64,000 nucleotides of DNA from Streptomyces sp. DHE7-1 (GTDB taxonomy: Bacteria > Actinomycetota > Actinomycetes > Streptomycetales > Streptomycetaceae), in the NCBI GenBank assembly GCA_016432725.1, contig JACJDG010000003.1, positions 434,001 through 498,000 of the forward strand. The letters are read 5' to 3'. Below are positions 20,289-30,184 of the stretch, one piece after another. The notes beneath the pieces were generated by a model, which was not told the origin of the DNA, ran no database searches, and saw only the letters and a program-made list of their open reading frames with translations. Positions within the stretch are counted from its first letter, which is position 1; each line of letters begins with the position of its first letter. Both the position numbers and the translations under genes were made by a program.

Positions 20289-20821
20289 GAACGCGTGCCG
20301 GGATCCGGGCCATCGCCGATTCCGTGCTGACGAAGCCCGGTTCGCCACGTCACTCGCTGGCTGTGCTGGGCACCGCCGCAGTCGCGGCCGAAGTACTGCT
20401 CGCCCTGACCGACGGTGCCGCCGCGGCCGCCGGCGGACTCGCCCTCATCACCGCAGTCGCGCTCGCCATGGCGCGCCATGCCGCGGGTGCCGCCGCCCAG
20501 GACAGCGGCTACCGCAGGCAGGTGCGCTTGCTGGACAGCCGCGCCCCGGTACTCGGCGGGTGGCGGCGCATCGTGGCCAAGTCCCTGTCGAACGACGGCC
20601 AGGCACACCTCGATACCCTCATGCGGCCCCAGTTGCAGCGGCTGTTCGCTGCCCGGCTGGCCGAACGGCACGGCGTGGCGTTGTACCGGAACCCGCAGCG
20701 GGCCCGGGCGCTGATCGGGGCTGAGCTGTGGCCGTGGGTCGATCCCGAGGCGACCACTCCGCAACCCACTCTCCCCGAAGCCGTCCTGCGCTCACTGCTC
20801 GACCGCCTGGAAGCCCTGTGA
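20285..20821 (+). CDS. membrane protein of unknown function in MoxR operon
   Basis: 178 residues from GTG 20285, overlapping the stop of the DUF4129 gene. A helical hairpin (about residues 25-67) is followed by a cytoplasmic helical tail. No known domain. Position between a DUF4129 gene and moxR, with coupled start, argues that it is a subunit of the same membrane system. Ends 65 bases before the ATPase start. Confidence 0.7.
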   Translation: MRTRAGIRAIADSVLTKPGSPRHSLAVLGTAAVAAEVLLALTDGAAAAAGGLALITAVALAMARHAAGAAAQDSGYRRQVRLLDSRAPVLGGWRRIVAKSLSNDGQAHLDTLMRPQLQRLFAARLAERHGVALYRNPQRARALIGAELWPWVDPEATTPQPTLPEAVLRSLLDRLEAL

Positions 20822-20886
20822 CCGATGGCGCTGCGGCCGCCGTCCCCAGCCCGCGCATCCCGACCCCCGCCTTGTGAGGAACCGAC

Positions 20887-21890
<1,004 letters not shown>

Positions 21891-21894
<4 letters not shown>

Positions 21895-23235
21895 CGGAGC
21901 CCGTGCCGACCGGCACAGGGGCCGCCGCCGTCCGACGGGCCCTGAACGGGGCCGACGACGTGACCGCGCAACCCTCACCACCGCCGCCACCCGGCTGGCG
22001 GGCGAGTGAACGCGCCCTCCGGCTGGGCACGTTGGCCGTCGTCGCGCTGACCGCCGCGCTGATCACCGGGCACGCCTGGGTACTCGCCCTGGCCGCCGCG
22101 CCCCTGGTTCTGCTCGCGCTGGCCCTGCCGAGCGGGCCTCGCCCGGCGGCGGTGACGGCCGAGGCCGAGGTGGAGCCGCGCAGATGCTTCGAAGGCGAGC
22201 AGGTGAAGGTGCGGATCACGGTGTCGTACGACGGTGAGGCCGGCCGTCTGGACCCCGGCGTCACCCTCGGTCACGGAGTACGACTCGACCACCTCGCGGT
22301 CGGCGCGCACCGCGTCGATCTCGTCCTGACCGCGCGGCGTTGGGGCCGCTGGACGCTCGGCACGGTGGACGTCGACGTCTATGACGGCGGCGGACTGGCC
22401 CGGCGCACCGTCCGGGCGGAACTCGGTGAGGTCGCCGTCTTCCCGCTGCCCGAGCACGCCGGCCTCACGCCCATCCCTGTCCGGCTGCCGCAACGGCTCG
22501 GCGAGCACACCGCCAGGCAGCGCGGCGAGGGCGTCGAGGTCACCGGCGTGCACCCGTACGTGCGTGGCGAACGGCAGCGGCGGATCCACTGGCCGGCCAC
22601 GACCCGCCGCGGCACCTTGCAGGTCCACCAGTTCGCCGCGGAGCGCGCCGCCGACACCGTGGTGCTGCTGGACGTGCTGTCCGACGTGGTCGACCCGGTC
22701 ACCGGCACGTCCTCGCTCGACGAGACCTTCCGGGCCGCTGCCGGACTGGTCCGCGCCTACCTGCGCACCCACGACCGGGTCGGCGTGGTGTCGGTCGGTG
22801 GTGCGACCCGCTGGCTGCAACCGGGCAACGGGCAGGGGTACTTCTACCGCGTCGTCGAGAGTGTGCTGGAGGTCCGCAAGGACCGTGGGTACCGCACGGA
22901 GGGCCTCAGCCTGCTCCCCCGCCCGCGTTGCCCGAAGGAGCGCTGGTGTACGTCATCACGCCGCTGACCGACCAGCGGATCTTCGACATCCTGCACCAGG
23001 TGGGCGGACGGGCCAACCCGATGGTCGTGGTCGAGATCCCCAGTGGCGAGCCGGTCCTGGAACCTGGCGACACCGAAGGCGAACTCGCGCTGCGGCTGTG
23101 GCGGGCTGACCGCGACGCCATGCGCTTCGCCTTGGTGGAACGCGGCGTCGCGGTCGTCGCACACCGGCCCGGCGAGACCCTCGACCTCGCCCTTGCGCCG
23201 CTGCTGCGCACCCGCATTCACGGGGGACGCGATGA
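21891..23235 (+). CDS. DUF58 / VWA-like protein (two frameshifts)
   Basis: About 448 residues. Two N-terminal membrane helices (residues 48-80), a beta-rich domain, then the DUF58 signature GVHPYVRGERQRRIHWPATT and a VWA-like fold with VVLLDVLSDV. DUF58 proteins are the usual substrates or partners of MoxR. One C is missing from CCCCC at 22916-22920 (restored: PALPEGALVYVITPL) and probably one G from GGGGG at 23222-23226. With both restored the protein ends at TGA 23233-23235, overlapping the next ATG (ATGA). Without the second correction the frame runs on into a shadow of the next gene. Confidence 0.88.
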
Positions 23236-23876
23236 CCACCACCCCCACCCGGACCGCGCGGTCAGGCTCGCGCCCGGCCGCGAGCCGAGCCGTCCTGGTC
23301 CTCGTACGTCTCACCTCCCGCATCACCGACCGCCTGCTCGGAACGGCCCTGGCCGTCGCCGCCTGCGACCCTCCGGCCGCCCTGCACGCAGCAGTGCCGG
23401 TCAAGATGCTGGTCCTGGGGGCCGCGACGGCCGCGTGGTGGGCCGCTCCGATGGTGGACGCACGCCCGGTCCAGACCTCCACGCACTGGCGGACCCTCGT
23501 GGCCCGCCACAGGACCACCGTGCTGCCCGCCTCGGCGATCGCGGTCGCCGCGACCACCGGGCCCGCGCTCTGGCTGGCCGTCTGCATCGCCGCCCTGCTG
23601 CTCGCCTACCTGCTCGTCACCGACGCGTGGACGGCCGGCATCACCGCCCCGCCCGGCCGCCCGCAGGCGACACCCGCACTGGCGGCCGCCGCCGCAACCG
23701 CAGTGGTTCTGCTCGCCGCACAGGCACCCGTCGCGGGCACCTCATGGGCACGCCTGCCCGCCTCACTCGCCATCGCCGCGACCACGGTCTGCCTGATACT
23801 GGCGCTGCGCACCCGTCGCAGCAGGACACCCAGCCGTGTCAGCGGCCGATCGCCCATGCGCCGGCGGTCGACCTGA
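23232..23876 (+). CDS. membrane protein, last gene of MoxR/DUF58 operon
   Basis: 214 residues from ATG 23232, coupled to the DUF58 stop. At least five hydrophobic stretches rich in Ala, Leu and Val (about residues 33-80, 95-130, 140-165 and 170-190) and a basic C-terminal tail. No family was recognised. It is the fifth gene in a tightly spaced operon (19149-23876) and is presumably part of the same membrane complex. Confidence 0.7.
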   Translation: MTTTPTRTARSGSRPAASRAVLVLVRLTSRITDRLLGTALAVAACDPPAALHAAVPVKMLVLGAATAAWWAAPMVDARPVQTSTHWRTLVARHRTTVLPASAIAVAATTGPALWLAVCIAALLLAYLLVTDAWTAGITAPPGRPQATPALAAAAATAVVLLAAQAPVAGTSWARLPASLAIAATTVCLILALRTRRSRTPSRVSGRSPMRRRST

Positions 23877-24203
23877 CTCGGTGGGCGACGATGCTCGACA
23901 TCATGGCTCCGTGATCGGTCCGGTACCTGACGAACGGGAGCGGGCCGACCGTGTGGGTGCACGGCACTGCCCGGCGCGACCTCGCTGCCCGCGGAGGGCG
24001 GTCGGCGGTCGGCGGTCGGCGGTCGGCGGTCGGCGGTCGGCGGTCGGCGGTCGGCGAGTGGAGCGCGGACGCACCGCCCCACGCGAAGCGTGCTCCCCGA
24101 CTCCTGGGGGAAGATCCTCGTATATCACTGCAAGGCTTGACCGCTGTGCCCACGAACTGGGGCCGGTGTACGGCGTCGAGGTCAGAGCGAAGGAGCGCAA
24201 GCC
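23877..24203. other. 327-bp gap holding a heptamer repeat
   Basis: No gene is seen. The stretch carries the eight-copy GTCGGCG array (24001-24056) and, downstream of it, an AT-richer patch (CGTATATCACTG near 24118-24130) that probably belongs to the promoter of the small gene at 24204. Confidence 0.5.
24001..24056. repeat. perfect 7-bp tandem repeat, 8 copies
   Basis: GTCGGCG is repeated eight times without a mismatch, in a non-coding gap about 150 bp upstream of a small gene and 125 bp downstream of the MoxR/DUF58 operon. A 7-bp unit shifts the frame with every copy, so it is not a coding repeat. Such perfect short arrays usually vary in copy number by slipped-strand mispairing. Confidence 0.95.
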
Positions 24204-24431
24204 ATGAGGCGTCGGGTGTCTCGGCACGAGATCGTGGACCGCCTGGAGGCTCTCGAGACCCGGCAACGTCAGCCGACTCCGCCTCCGCTGGCCGGGCAGA
24301 CCGCCATCGACGTCGGCACGATCGGGCATCACGCCTATGAGGGCCCCGGCGCCTGCCGGGCCGACCTGTTCGGCACGCCCTGCGGGGCACACCGAGACGA
24401 GCACCAGGTGATACCCGGCGACAGTAAGTGA
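24204..24431 (+). CDS. small protein of 75 residues, unknown
   Basis: ATG 24204 has a good ribosome-binding site (GAAGGAG, 7 bases). The N-terminus RRRVSRHEIVDRLEALE is basic and helical with possible coiled-coil character. The C-terminal half holds two Cys (GACRADLFGTPCGAH) and several His. Neither a signal peptide nor a membrane helix is visible. The family was not recognised; Cys/His content could mean metal binding. Confidence 0.55.
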   Translation: MRRRVSRHEIVDRLEALETRQRQPTPPPLAGQTAIDVGTIGHHAYEGPGACRADLFGTPCGAHRDEHQVIPGDSK

Positions 24432-24662
24432 GCTGCCCGTCCCGGTGAGCACGGGACGCGGTTCGAGTCGCATCGACGCGGTTGGTGAGCACTCCTCTGC
24501 CGCGTACGTCAGCGAGCGTCACTTTTCGGTGGTTTCCTGACATCTCAGCCCACCTCGGCATCCCATGCGTTGAGCACTACTTCCGTGGCACCCACGTCAA
24601 CTAAACGGTTCTGCACAAGAGTTGCGGGGCCAGAGGGCGCTCGACGCCCCGCCCGCCAGAAC

Positions 24663-24708
24663 CCCGAAGAGTTCTTCGCGAAGAAGTCTTTGCGAAGAAC
24701 TCTTCGGG
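24663..24708. promoter_or_regulatory. 17-bp perfect inverted repeat, operator of the ArsR-MFS operon
   Basis: Left arm 24663-24679 and right arm 24692-24708 are exact reverse complements (arms CCCGAAGAGTTCTTCGC and its complement) around a 12-base spacer. The left arm plus the first spacer bases also form a nested palindrome, TTCTTCGCGAAGAA. The dyad ends 15 bases before the ATG of the repressor gene. A possible -10, TAGAGT (24711-24716), lies between it and the ATG, so a bound repressor would block transcription. Autoregulation by the ArsR-type protein is inferred. Confidence 0.75.
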
Positions 24709-24723
24709 TCTAGAGTGCGCGAC

Positions 24724-25388
24724 ATGACGGACACAGGTACGGGGCCGGACGGCCCGGAGATCGAGGCGGACTCGATCGTTCTCGACGCCAAGGGCCTGCG
24801 CGCCCTGGCGCACCCGGTGCGGGTACAGCTGGTCGGGCTGTTGCGGAAGCACGGCCCGTCGACCGCCACCCGCCTCGCGGAGCGGCTCGGCGTGAACTCC
24901 GGCACGGCCAGTTACCACCTGCGCCAGCTCGGCGCGGCCGGTTTCGTCGAGGAAGACACGGAACGCGGCAACGCGCGAGAGCGCTGGTGGCGCTCGTTGC
25001 ACCAGATGACGGAGCTCAACGACCCGGAACTGGCCGAGCGGGAGCCCGAGGCGGCACTGGCCTACCTGCAATCCGTGGCCGCCACCTACACCTTGCGCGC
25101 GCAGCGAGCAGTCAACGAGCTGCAGACGATGCCCCGCGCGTGGCGGGCACCTTCGAGATGAGCGACTGGGCCCTGCGGCTCACGCCTGAGGAGACCGCTG
25201 CCCTGCGCCTGGAGTTGCGGGCCGTCGTCGCCCGCTACCGGAGAGACACCCCGGAGTCCGCGGTCACGGCGCCGGAGGGAGCCGAGCGGGTCACCGTCAT
25301 CGCGCATCTGCTGCCTGAACCGGACACGTCCACCGCGTCGGCGGCCCCTGCCGGTCCTCGGAAGGCGACCGGAACGGAGCCGTCATGA
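24724..25388 (+). CDS. ArsR-type winged-helix repressor (one frameshift)
   Basis: About 221 residues. HTH_20/ArsR-like DNA-binding domain in the first ~95 residues (LRALAHPVRVQLVGLLRKHG, then TATRLAERLGVNSGTASYHL). The C-terminal half is helical (WALRLTPEETAALRLELRAVV). No metal-binding Cys pair is seen, so the signal is more likely a drug or metabolite than arsenite. One G is missing from GGG at 25145-25147, and the restored junction reads WRGTFEMSDWALRL. The stop overlaps the ATG of the transporter gene (ATGA), so the pair is a regulator-exporter operon behind the large dyad. Confidence 0.88.
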
Positions 25389-26728
25389 CGGAGGGCACCC
25401 CGGGCGGCGGCATACCCCGTGAACGGTCGTTACGCCCGCTGAGCGGGGTCCTGGCGGCCATGGCCGTGTCTCTGACCGGTACTCGGGTCTCCGCCGTCGC
25501 GTTGCCCTGGTTCGTGCTCGTCACGACCGGCAGCGCCACACAAACCGGACTGGTCGCCTTCTGCGAGATGACCCCCTACGTCGCGGTCAAGGCGTTCACC
25601 GGGCCGCTGGTGGACCGGATCGGCCCGCGGGCCGTTTCCTGGACCACTGATCTGGCCAGCGCGACCGCCGCCGCGGCGGTCCCCTCGCTCCACGCCTTGG
25701 ACCTGCTGTCCTTTCCACTGCTGCTGGCCCTGGTCGCGCTGATCGGCGCTGTGCGCGGCCCCGGCGACCTGGCCAAGGAGGTCATGGTCCCGGAGGCGGC
25801 CGAGCGCGGCGGCGTCCCGCTGGAGCGGGCCACCGGTCTGTCCGGTGTGATCGAGCGGCTCGCATCCACCATGGGCCCGGTGGCCGGCGGGGCCCTCGTG
25901 GCGTTGCTCGGCCCGCTGACAGGGCTTGTCGTCAACGCGGTTTGCTTCGCTCTCGGATCAGTGATCATCGGAGTGGTGCTGCCTCATGGGATGGGGCATG
26001 CGGTCGAGGAATCCGGTTCCCAGGCCGAGCAGGACGGGGAGGCCGGAGAGGGCTACTGGCGCCGATTCGGCGAGGGCTTCACCTTCCTGCGTGGCGAACC
26101 GTTGCTGCTGAGCGTCATCGTGATGGTCGGGATCACCAACCTGCTGGATGCGGGCTTCAGCACGGTGCTCATGCCCGTCTGGGCGAAGGAGTCCGGCAAC
26201 GGTCCGGCTGCGATCGGCCTGATGGGCAGCGTGATGGGGGCCGCGGCGGTCGCGGGGAGTCTGATCGCCGCGTTGGCCGCGCACCGGCTGCGGCGCCGGG
26301 TGGTGTTCTTCACCGGGTTCCTGCTGGCCGGGGCGCCGAGGTTCCTGGTCCTCGCCTCGGGTGCGCCCATGGGAGCGGTGCTGGCGGTGTTCGCCGTCAG
26401 TGGTTTCGGGGCCGGATTCCTGAACCCGGTGCTGGGTGCCGTCCTCCTTGAACGGGTGCCGCGCCGGATGCTGGGCCGAGTCAGCGCACTGGGTGACTCT
26501 CTGGCCTGGGCCGGTATCCCCCTCGGCGGACTGATCGCCGGGGCCGCGGTGGCCTCCGTCGGACTCGCGCCCGTGCTGCTGGCCGGCGGGGCTGCGTATT
26601 TCCTCACCACGAACCTGACAGGGCTGCGGCCGGAATGGCGCGAGATGGATCGCGCGGGTGGGCGAGACGCCCAGGACCGGCAACCGGAGGAATCCTTTCA
26701 TCCGGGCGGTGCCGATCTCACGACGTGA
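25385..26728 (+). CDS. MFS transporter, drug-efflux type
   Basis: 447 residues with 12 predicted membrane helices. It belongs to the MFS_3/EntS-like branch (LSGVLAAMAVSLTGTRVSAVALPWFVL start, FTGPLVDRIGPR in the first cytoplasmic loop, GFGAGFLNPVL in the second half). The branch exports drugs, macrolides or siderophores. Translationally coupled to the ArsR-type repressor, which implies induction by the exported compound. Ends with a polar cytoplasmic tail. Confidence 0.9.
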   Translation: MTEGTPGGGIPRERSLRPLSGVLAAMAVSLTGTRVSAVALPWFVLVTTGSATQTGLVAFCEMTPYVAVKAFTGPLVDRIGPRAVSWTTDLASATAAAAVPSLHALDLLSFPLLLALVALIGAVRGPGDLAKEVMVPEAAERGGVPLERATGLSGVIERLASTMGPVAGGALVALLGPLTGLVVNAVCFALGSVIIGVVLPHGMGHAVEESGSQAEQDGEAGEGYWRRFGEGFTFLRGEPLLLSVIVMVGITNLLDAGFSTVLMPVWAKESGNGPAAIGLMGSVMGAAAVAGSLIAALAAHRLRRRVVFFTGFLLAGAPRFLVLASGAPMGAVLAVFAVSGFGAGFLNPVLGAVLLERVPRRMLGRVSALGDSLAWAGIPLGGLIAGAAVASVGLAPVLLAGGAAYFLTTNLTGLRPEWREMDRAGGRDAQDRQPEESFHPGGADLTT

Positions 26729-26980
26729 CGATCACGGGAGAAAGGGCAAGCACCCGGCTGCCCTTCCCCCCTCCCACCTGTCAGATTCCAGGCCCGCGAC
26801 ATCCACACGACACCGCGTCACCTCGGGCGGTAGCCGGAAGCGGCCGTCGAGTAGGACCGCAGCGCCTCTCTCGGCGCGGGTCGCCGGCGACCCCGGCCGG
26901 GACGCCGTGACTACCGGATCCTCCCGCCGCCACAACGCGGCCCGGAAGCGGGGGACTTGACCACGACGCCCGGCCCGGCG

Positions 26981-27316
26981 TCACGACCCGAGCGTGGTAC
27001 CGGGCCCGGCGCGTACGTGCCGTCGGGCGTCGGTGCCGGTGAGTTCCAGGACGCGGCGCGGCTGGTCCTGGAGGCCGGACAGTTCCAGTGTTCCGCCTTG
27101 CGCCTCGGTGTCCCGGAGCAGGCTCTGCAGCAGGCCCAGGCCGCTGGCGTCCATGAACGACACACCGGCCAGGTCCAGACAGAGGACGCGGTCACGGATG
27201 CTCACGGTGTCGGTGACCCGGGTGATTCTCGGGCAGGTGTCGAAGTCCAGTTCGCCCGCCACAGTGATCATGGTGCGGTTGCGTTGATTACTGACGCGTA
27301 CGTCGAAGGACGGCAT
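26981..27316 (-). CDS. STAS-domain anti-sigma factor antagonist
   Basis: 111 residues. SpoIIAA/RsbV-like fold: N-terminal strands TMITVAGELDFDT and the phosphorylation helix SFMDASGLGLLQ, whose Ser is the site modified by RsbW-type kinases. In the partner-switching model the unphosphorylated form binds the anti-sigma kinase and frees a SigF/SigB-type sigma factor. ATG 27316 starts at MPSFDVRV; the longer open frame is not needed. Related components in the window are the sigma factor at 48074 and the SpoIIE-type phosphatases at 40330 and 43524, but no direct link is shown. Confidence 0.9.
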   Translation of the reverse strand: MPSFDVRVSNQRNRTMITVAGELDFDTCPRITRVTDTVSIRDRVLCLDLAGVSFMDASGLGLLQSLLRDTEAQGGTLELSGLQDQPRRVLELTGTDARRHVRAGPGTTLGS

Positions 27317-27666
27317 GGTCGATCCACCGTTCGGGATCAAAGCCCATCACGGTCGGCTCCCACTGCCGGAAGTAGGCCGTCAAGCGCGCGGTTCGGACCG
27401 CTCACAGCCGAGCGAGACCACCCGTACCATCCATCGGCCACTCGGTTTCGGTCGCCGTACGGCGGCGCGGGGTCTCCCACCAGACCAGGCTGGCTGTCCT
27501 TGAAGGGTGTCACATCCACGCCCGCTTCGGGAGACACCCCGTCACACCTCTGTTCCGGGCAGGCCGGAACCACGACGAGCTCATGCACATCGGGGACGTT
27601 TGTTCGGACGCATACGGAACACACGATGAACTAACAAGTTCTTTATGCGACGAAGCGGAGACGTAC
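27317..27666. other. 350-bp divergent intergenic region
   Basis: Separates the STAS gene (leftward) from the GlsB-like gene (rightward). No gene is visible. The last 100 bases are AT-richer (GAACTAACAAGTTCTTTATG near 27626-27645), consistent with a promoter for the stress-type membrane protein. No -10/-35 pair could be placed confidently. Confidence 0.4.
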
Positions 27667-27944
27667 ATGGGCATCATCGCTTGGATCATCATCGGCCTGC
27701 TCGCCGGCGCCATCGCCAAGGCACTGATGCCGGGCAAGGACCCCGGGGCATCATCGTCACCATGCTCATCGGCATCGTCGGCGGTCTGCTGGGCGGCTGG
27801 CTCGGCAAGGTCATCTTCGGGGTCGACTCCATCGACGGATTCTTCGACCTCTCCACCTGGATCGCGGCGGTCGTCGGCTCCCTCATCCTGCTCGTGCTCT
27901 ACCGCCTCGTCACCGGCAACCGGCGCTCGCACCGACACGCGTGA
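27667..27944 (+). CDS. GlsB/YeaQ/YmgE family stress membrane protein (one frameshift)
   Basis: About 92 residues with three membrane helices: GIIAWIIIGLLAGAIAKALMPG, then IIVTMLIGIVGGLLGGWLGK, then IAAVVGSLILLVLYRLV. Small glycine-rich membrane proteins of this family rise under stress in many bacteria; their molecular role is unknown. One G is missing from GGGG at 27745-27748, between helices one and two. ATG 27667 follows GGAGA. A clear hairpin terminator starts 23 bases after the stop. Confidence 0.88.
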
Positions 27945-27967
27945 CACCGCTCGGCCGGATACAGCGA

Positions 27968-28000
27968 ATCGGCTCTCTCCCAGGACGGGAGGGAGCCGAT
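27968..28000. terminator. intrinsic hairpin terminator
   Basis: ATCGGCTCTCTCCC, five-base loop, GGGAGGGAGCCGAT: a 14-bp stem with one G-T pair. It lies between the convergent GlsB-like and L,D-transpeptidase genes and may serve both directions. No long T tract, as usual in high-GC bacteria. Confidence 0.8.
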
Positions 28001-28073
28001 CGCCGTTCGGTGCCGTTGGCGCGGGCGGTGGAGCGTTGCTCTCGACGGCGGACACCGCTTCGCCCGCGGTGCC

Positions 28074-29072
28074 TCACAGGGTCGCGGTGGTCCCCTCACC
28101 GGACGCGCTGCCCGTGAGCCACTGGTCCCATCCCAGGTTGAAGTCGGCGTAGCCGTTGTCCGCCGGGGCCTTGGCACGGGACGAGCCGGTGATGGTGACC
28201 GGGTCGCCCTGCTTGACCTGGCCGTAGAACCACTTGGCGTCCGACATCGACAGGTGGACGCAGCCGTGCGAGCCGCGCGCGCTGCCGCTGCCCGGGTTGG
28301 GGTCACCGGTCGAGTAGTGCACGTACGTGCCCGACTGGGTGAGGTGGACGTCCCACGGCAGCGTCAGGTCGTAGTAGTTGGCACTTCCCTTGTCGCAGCT
28401 GATGCCGACGCTGCACGAGGTCATGTGGACCTTCTCCTGCTTGTCGATGACGGCCATCGTGCCGTTCCACGTCGGGTACTGGGGACTGCCCGCGTTGATC
28501 GACAGGGTGCGCACCAGTTTGTCGTTCCTGGTCACCTTCATGGTGTGACCGGTCACCGACACATCCGCGCGCACATCGTCGCCGACCGTGAAGCTGTGCG
28601 TGTAGCCGTGCACGCCGTAGCGGCCGTTGCCGTTGCTGACGCCCTGCATGTCGGCATCGATCTTCACCTTCGTGCCGGACGGCCAGTACGTCTTCGGTCG
28701 CCAGTCGGCACGCTTGTCGCCGAACCAGTGCCAGGCGCCGGCCACCGGCTGCGAGGCACTCACCTTCATGTGCTTCTCCACCGTGGCCCGCGCCTTCTGA
28801 GCCACCGGGTTCGTGAAGACCACCGAGATCGGCATGGCCACGCCGACCGTGGACCCCGTCTGCGGAGTGATCGTCTCCAGCAGCATCGGCGGCCCCTTGG
28901 GCTTCGTCGGTGACGGAGAGGCGCTCGCGCTCTGCTTGCCGGGCGCCTTCGCGTCGTCCCCGCCGGCCTTGTCACCGCCGTTTCCGCCACAGGCGCTCAC
29001 GCCCATCAGCATCGCACCCGTCACGACCGCGATCCCTATGCCGCCCTTGCCCCGTCCCACGACCTGCCCCAC
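28074..29072 (-). CDS. L,D-transpeptidase lipoprotein
   Basis: About 332 residues. A lipoprotein signal (GIGIAVVTGAMLMGVSAC lipobox VSAC) is followed by a Thr/Ser/Pro-rich linker, an Ig-like domain (about 55-170), and the YkuD catalytic domain with HYSTGDPN and the active-site SHGCVHLS. It forms 3-3 peptidoglycan cross-links or anchors proteins at the outer face of the membrane. It has the same domain order as mycobacterial Ldt enzymes. Start GTG 29072 is chosen because it directly precedes the signal peptide; the frame stays open upstream. Confidence 0.93.
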   Translation of the reverse strand: MGQVVGRGKGGIGIAVVTGAMLMGVSACGGNGGDKAGGDDAKAPGKQSASASPSPTKPKGPPMLLETITPQTGSTVGVAMPISVVFTNPVAQKARATVEKHMKVSASQPVAGAWHWFGDKRADWRPKTYWPSGTKVKIDADMQGVSNGNGRYGVHGYTHSFTVGDDVRADVSVTGHTMKVTRNDKLVRTLSINAGSPQYPTWNGTMAVIDKQEKVHMTSCSVGISCDKGSANYYDLTLPWDVHLTQSGTYVHYSTGDPNPGSGSARGSHGCVHLSMSDAKWFYGQVKQGDPVTITGSSRAKAPADNGYADFNLGWDQWLTGSASGEGTTATL

Positions 29073-29376
29073 TCTCTCGTCATTCGGCCCTGACAGGCCC
29101 AACGCCCTGTCAGACAGTGCGGGCGCGGGCCACAGTTGCGTGTATCGCGTAAAGCGTGTTCCAAAACTCGCGGGCCAACGACCGCTGGACACGGGGTGAG
29201 TTCAGGGTGTCGTCGACGGGGCGTGCCGGAAGTAGTGCATACGGTGACCCTTCGGGGCAGACGACCCCCGAGGGCAAGGAACCGCTTGCCCTCGAACGTG
29301 GCGCCGCCGGGCGAGTGTGCGCACACGGCTGGTACGGGCACCGGGTGACGGTCCGTTTTCGAGAGAGGTTGTCGCT
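29073..29376. other. 304-bp divergent intergenic region
   Basis: Between the L,D-transpeptidase (leftward) and the DUF5133 gene (rightward). No protein-like frame was seen. It presumably holds both promoters. Confidence 0.4.
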
Positions 29377-29622
29377 GTGCTGTTGCCTGCGGAGAAGGAA
29401 CTGCGTGCCGTGCTGGCTCGCTTCGCCGACGCGCGCTTCCGCCATGACCTGCAGCCCACCGGCCACTCGAGCCGAGAGCTGGAGGACACTTCCGGGACGC
29501 TGTGCGTCCTCACCGGCACCGAGTCGGTGGACGAGGCCCTCGTCGCCGCCGACGCCCTCCTGGAGCAGCTGCGGGCAGACCGCCGCGCGATCAGGAAGAC
29601 GGCCCAGTCGCTGGCCGCCTGA
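29377..29622 (+). CDS. DUF5133 protein
   Basis: 81 residues starting with LLPAEKELRAVLARFADAR, the hallmark of the Streptomyces DUF5133 family. All-helical, with ELEDTSGTLCVLTGTESVDEAL in the middle. Function unknown. Start GTG 29377 has GAGAGAGG about 8 bases upstream. Confidence 0.85.
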   Translation: MLLPAEKELRAVLARFADARFRHDLQPTGHSSRELEDTSGTLCVLTGTESVDEALVAADALLEQLRADRRAIRKTAQSLAA

Positions 29623-29668
29623 CCTGCACGTCCGCCGGACGGCACCGCAAGCGCGCATCATGGAGGTC

Positions 29669-30055
29669 ATGCGGACGCGACCGGTGCTGGTGTACGACGG
29701 TGACTGCGGCTTCTGCACGGCCTGCGTGCACCTCGCGCAGAGGTGGGTCGGACCGCGCTGCGACATCGCGGCCCGGCAGCGGGCCGACCTGGACGCACTT
29801 GGCGTGACACAAGAGCGCGCCGCGTACGAGGTTCTGTGGATCACCCCCGACGCAACGGTGTCCGGCGGCGCACAGGCGGTCGCCGAACTGCTGTCGAGCG
29901 CGCGCGGCGGCTGGGCCGTCGTGGGGGCCGTTCTGCGAGCGGCACCGGCACGCTGGATCGCCCACGGCGTCTACCGCGCCGTCGCCCGCAACCGCCACCG
30001 GCTGCCCGGCGGCACGCCGGCCTGTTCCCTCCCCACCGGCCGGCGGCCGAGCTGA
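29669..30055 (+). CDS. DCC-family thiol-disulfide protein (DUF393)
   Basis: About 128 residues. The N-terminus VLVYDGDCGFCTACV is the defining motif of the DCC family, a thioredoxin-like fold with a CxxC pair and a preceding DGDC. The family is predicted to carry out thiol-disulfide exchange; substrates are unknown. An alternative ATG nine bases upstream (29660) has no ribosome-binding site, whereas 29669 sits just behind GGAGG, though with short spacing. Confidence 0.85.
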   Translation: MRTRPVLVYDGDCGFCTACVHLAQRWVGPRCDIAARQRADLDALGVTQERAAYEVLWITPDATVSGGAQAVAELLSSARGGWAVVGAVLRAAPARWIAHGVYRAVARNRHRLPGGTPACSLPTGRRPS

Positions 30056-30184
30056 GCGGGCACGAGGCGGCGGCGATGGATTCCCTGGTCAACTGGCCCG
30101 TTTCTCCCGATCCGGGCGTCAAGTCCGATTGTCAGTGGCGGGTGAGACGGTAGGAGCATCAAGTCGGAACGAGGGGGAGCCGCC

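Noticed and set aside
22928..23914. DUF58 protein running to 23914
   Set aside because: After about 23226 the frame is Arg/Pro-rich shadow of the next membrane gene. One lost G at 23222-23226 gives a natural ATGA junction.
24001..24056. Possible CRISPR array
   Set aside because: The repeat unit is 7 bp with no spacers and no cas genes nearby.
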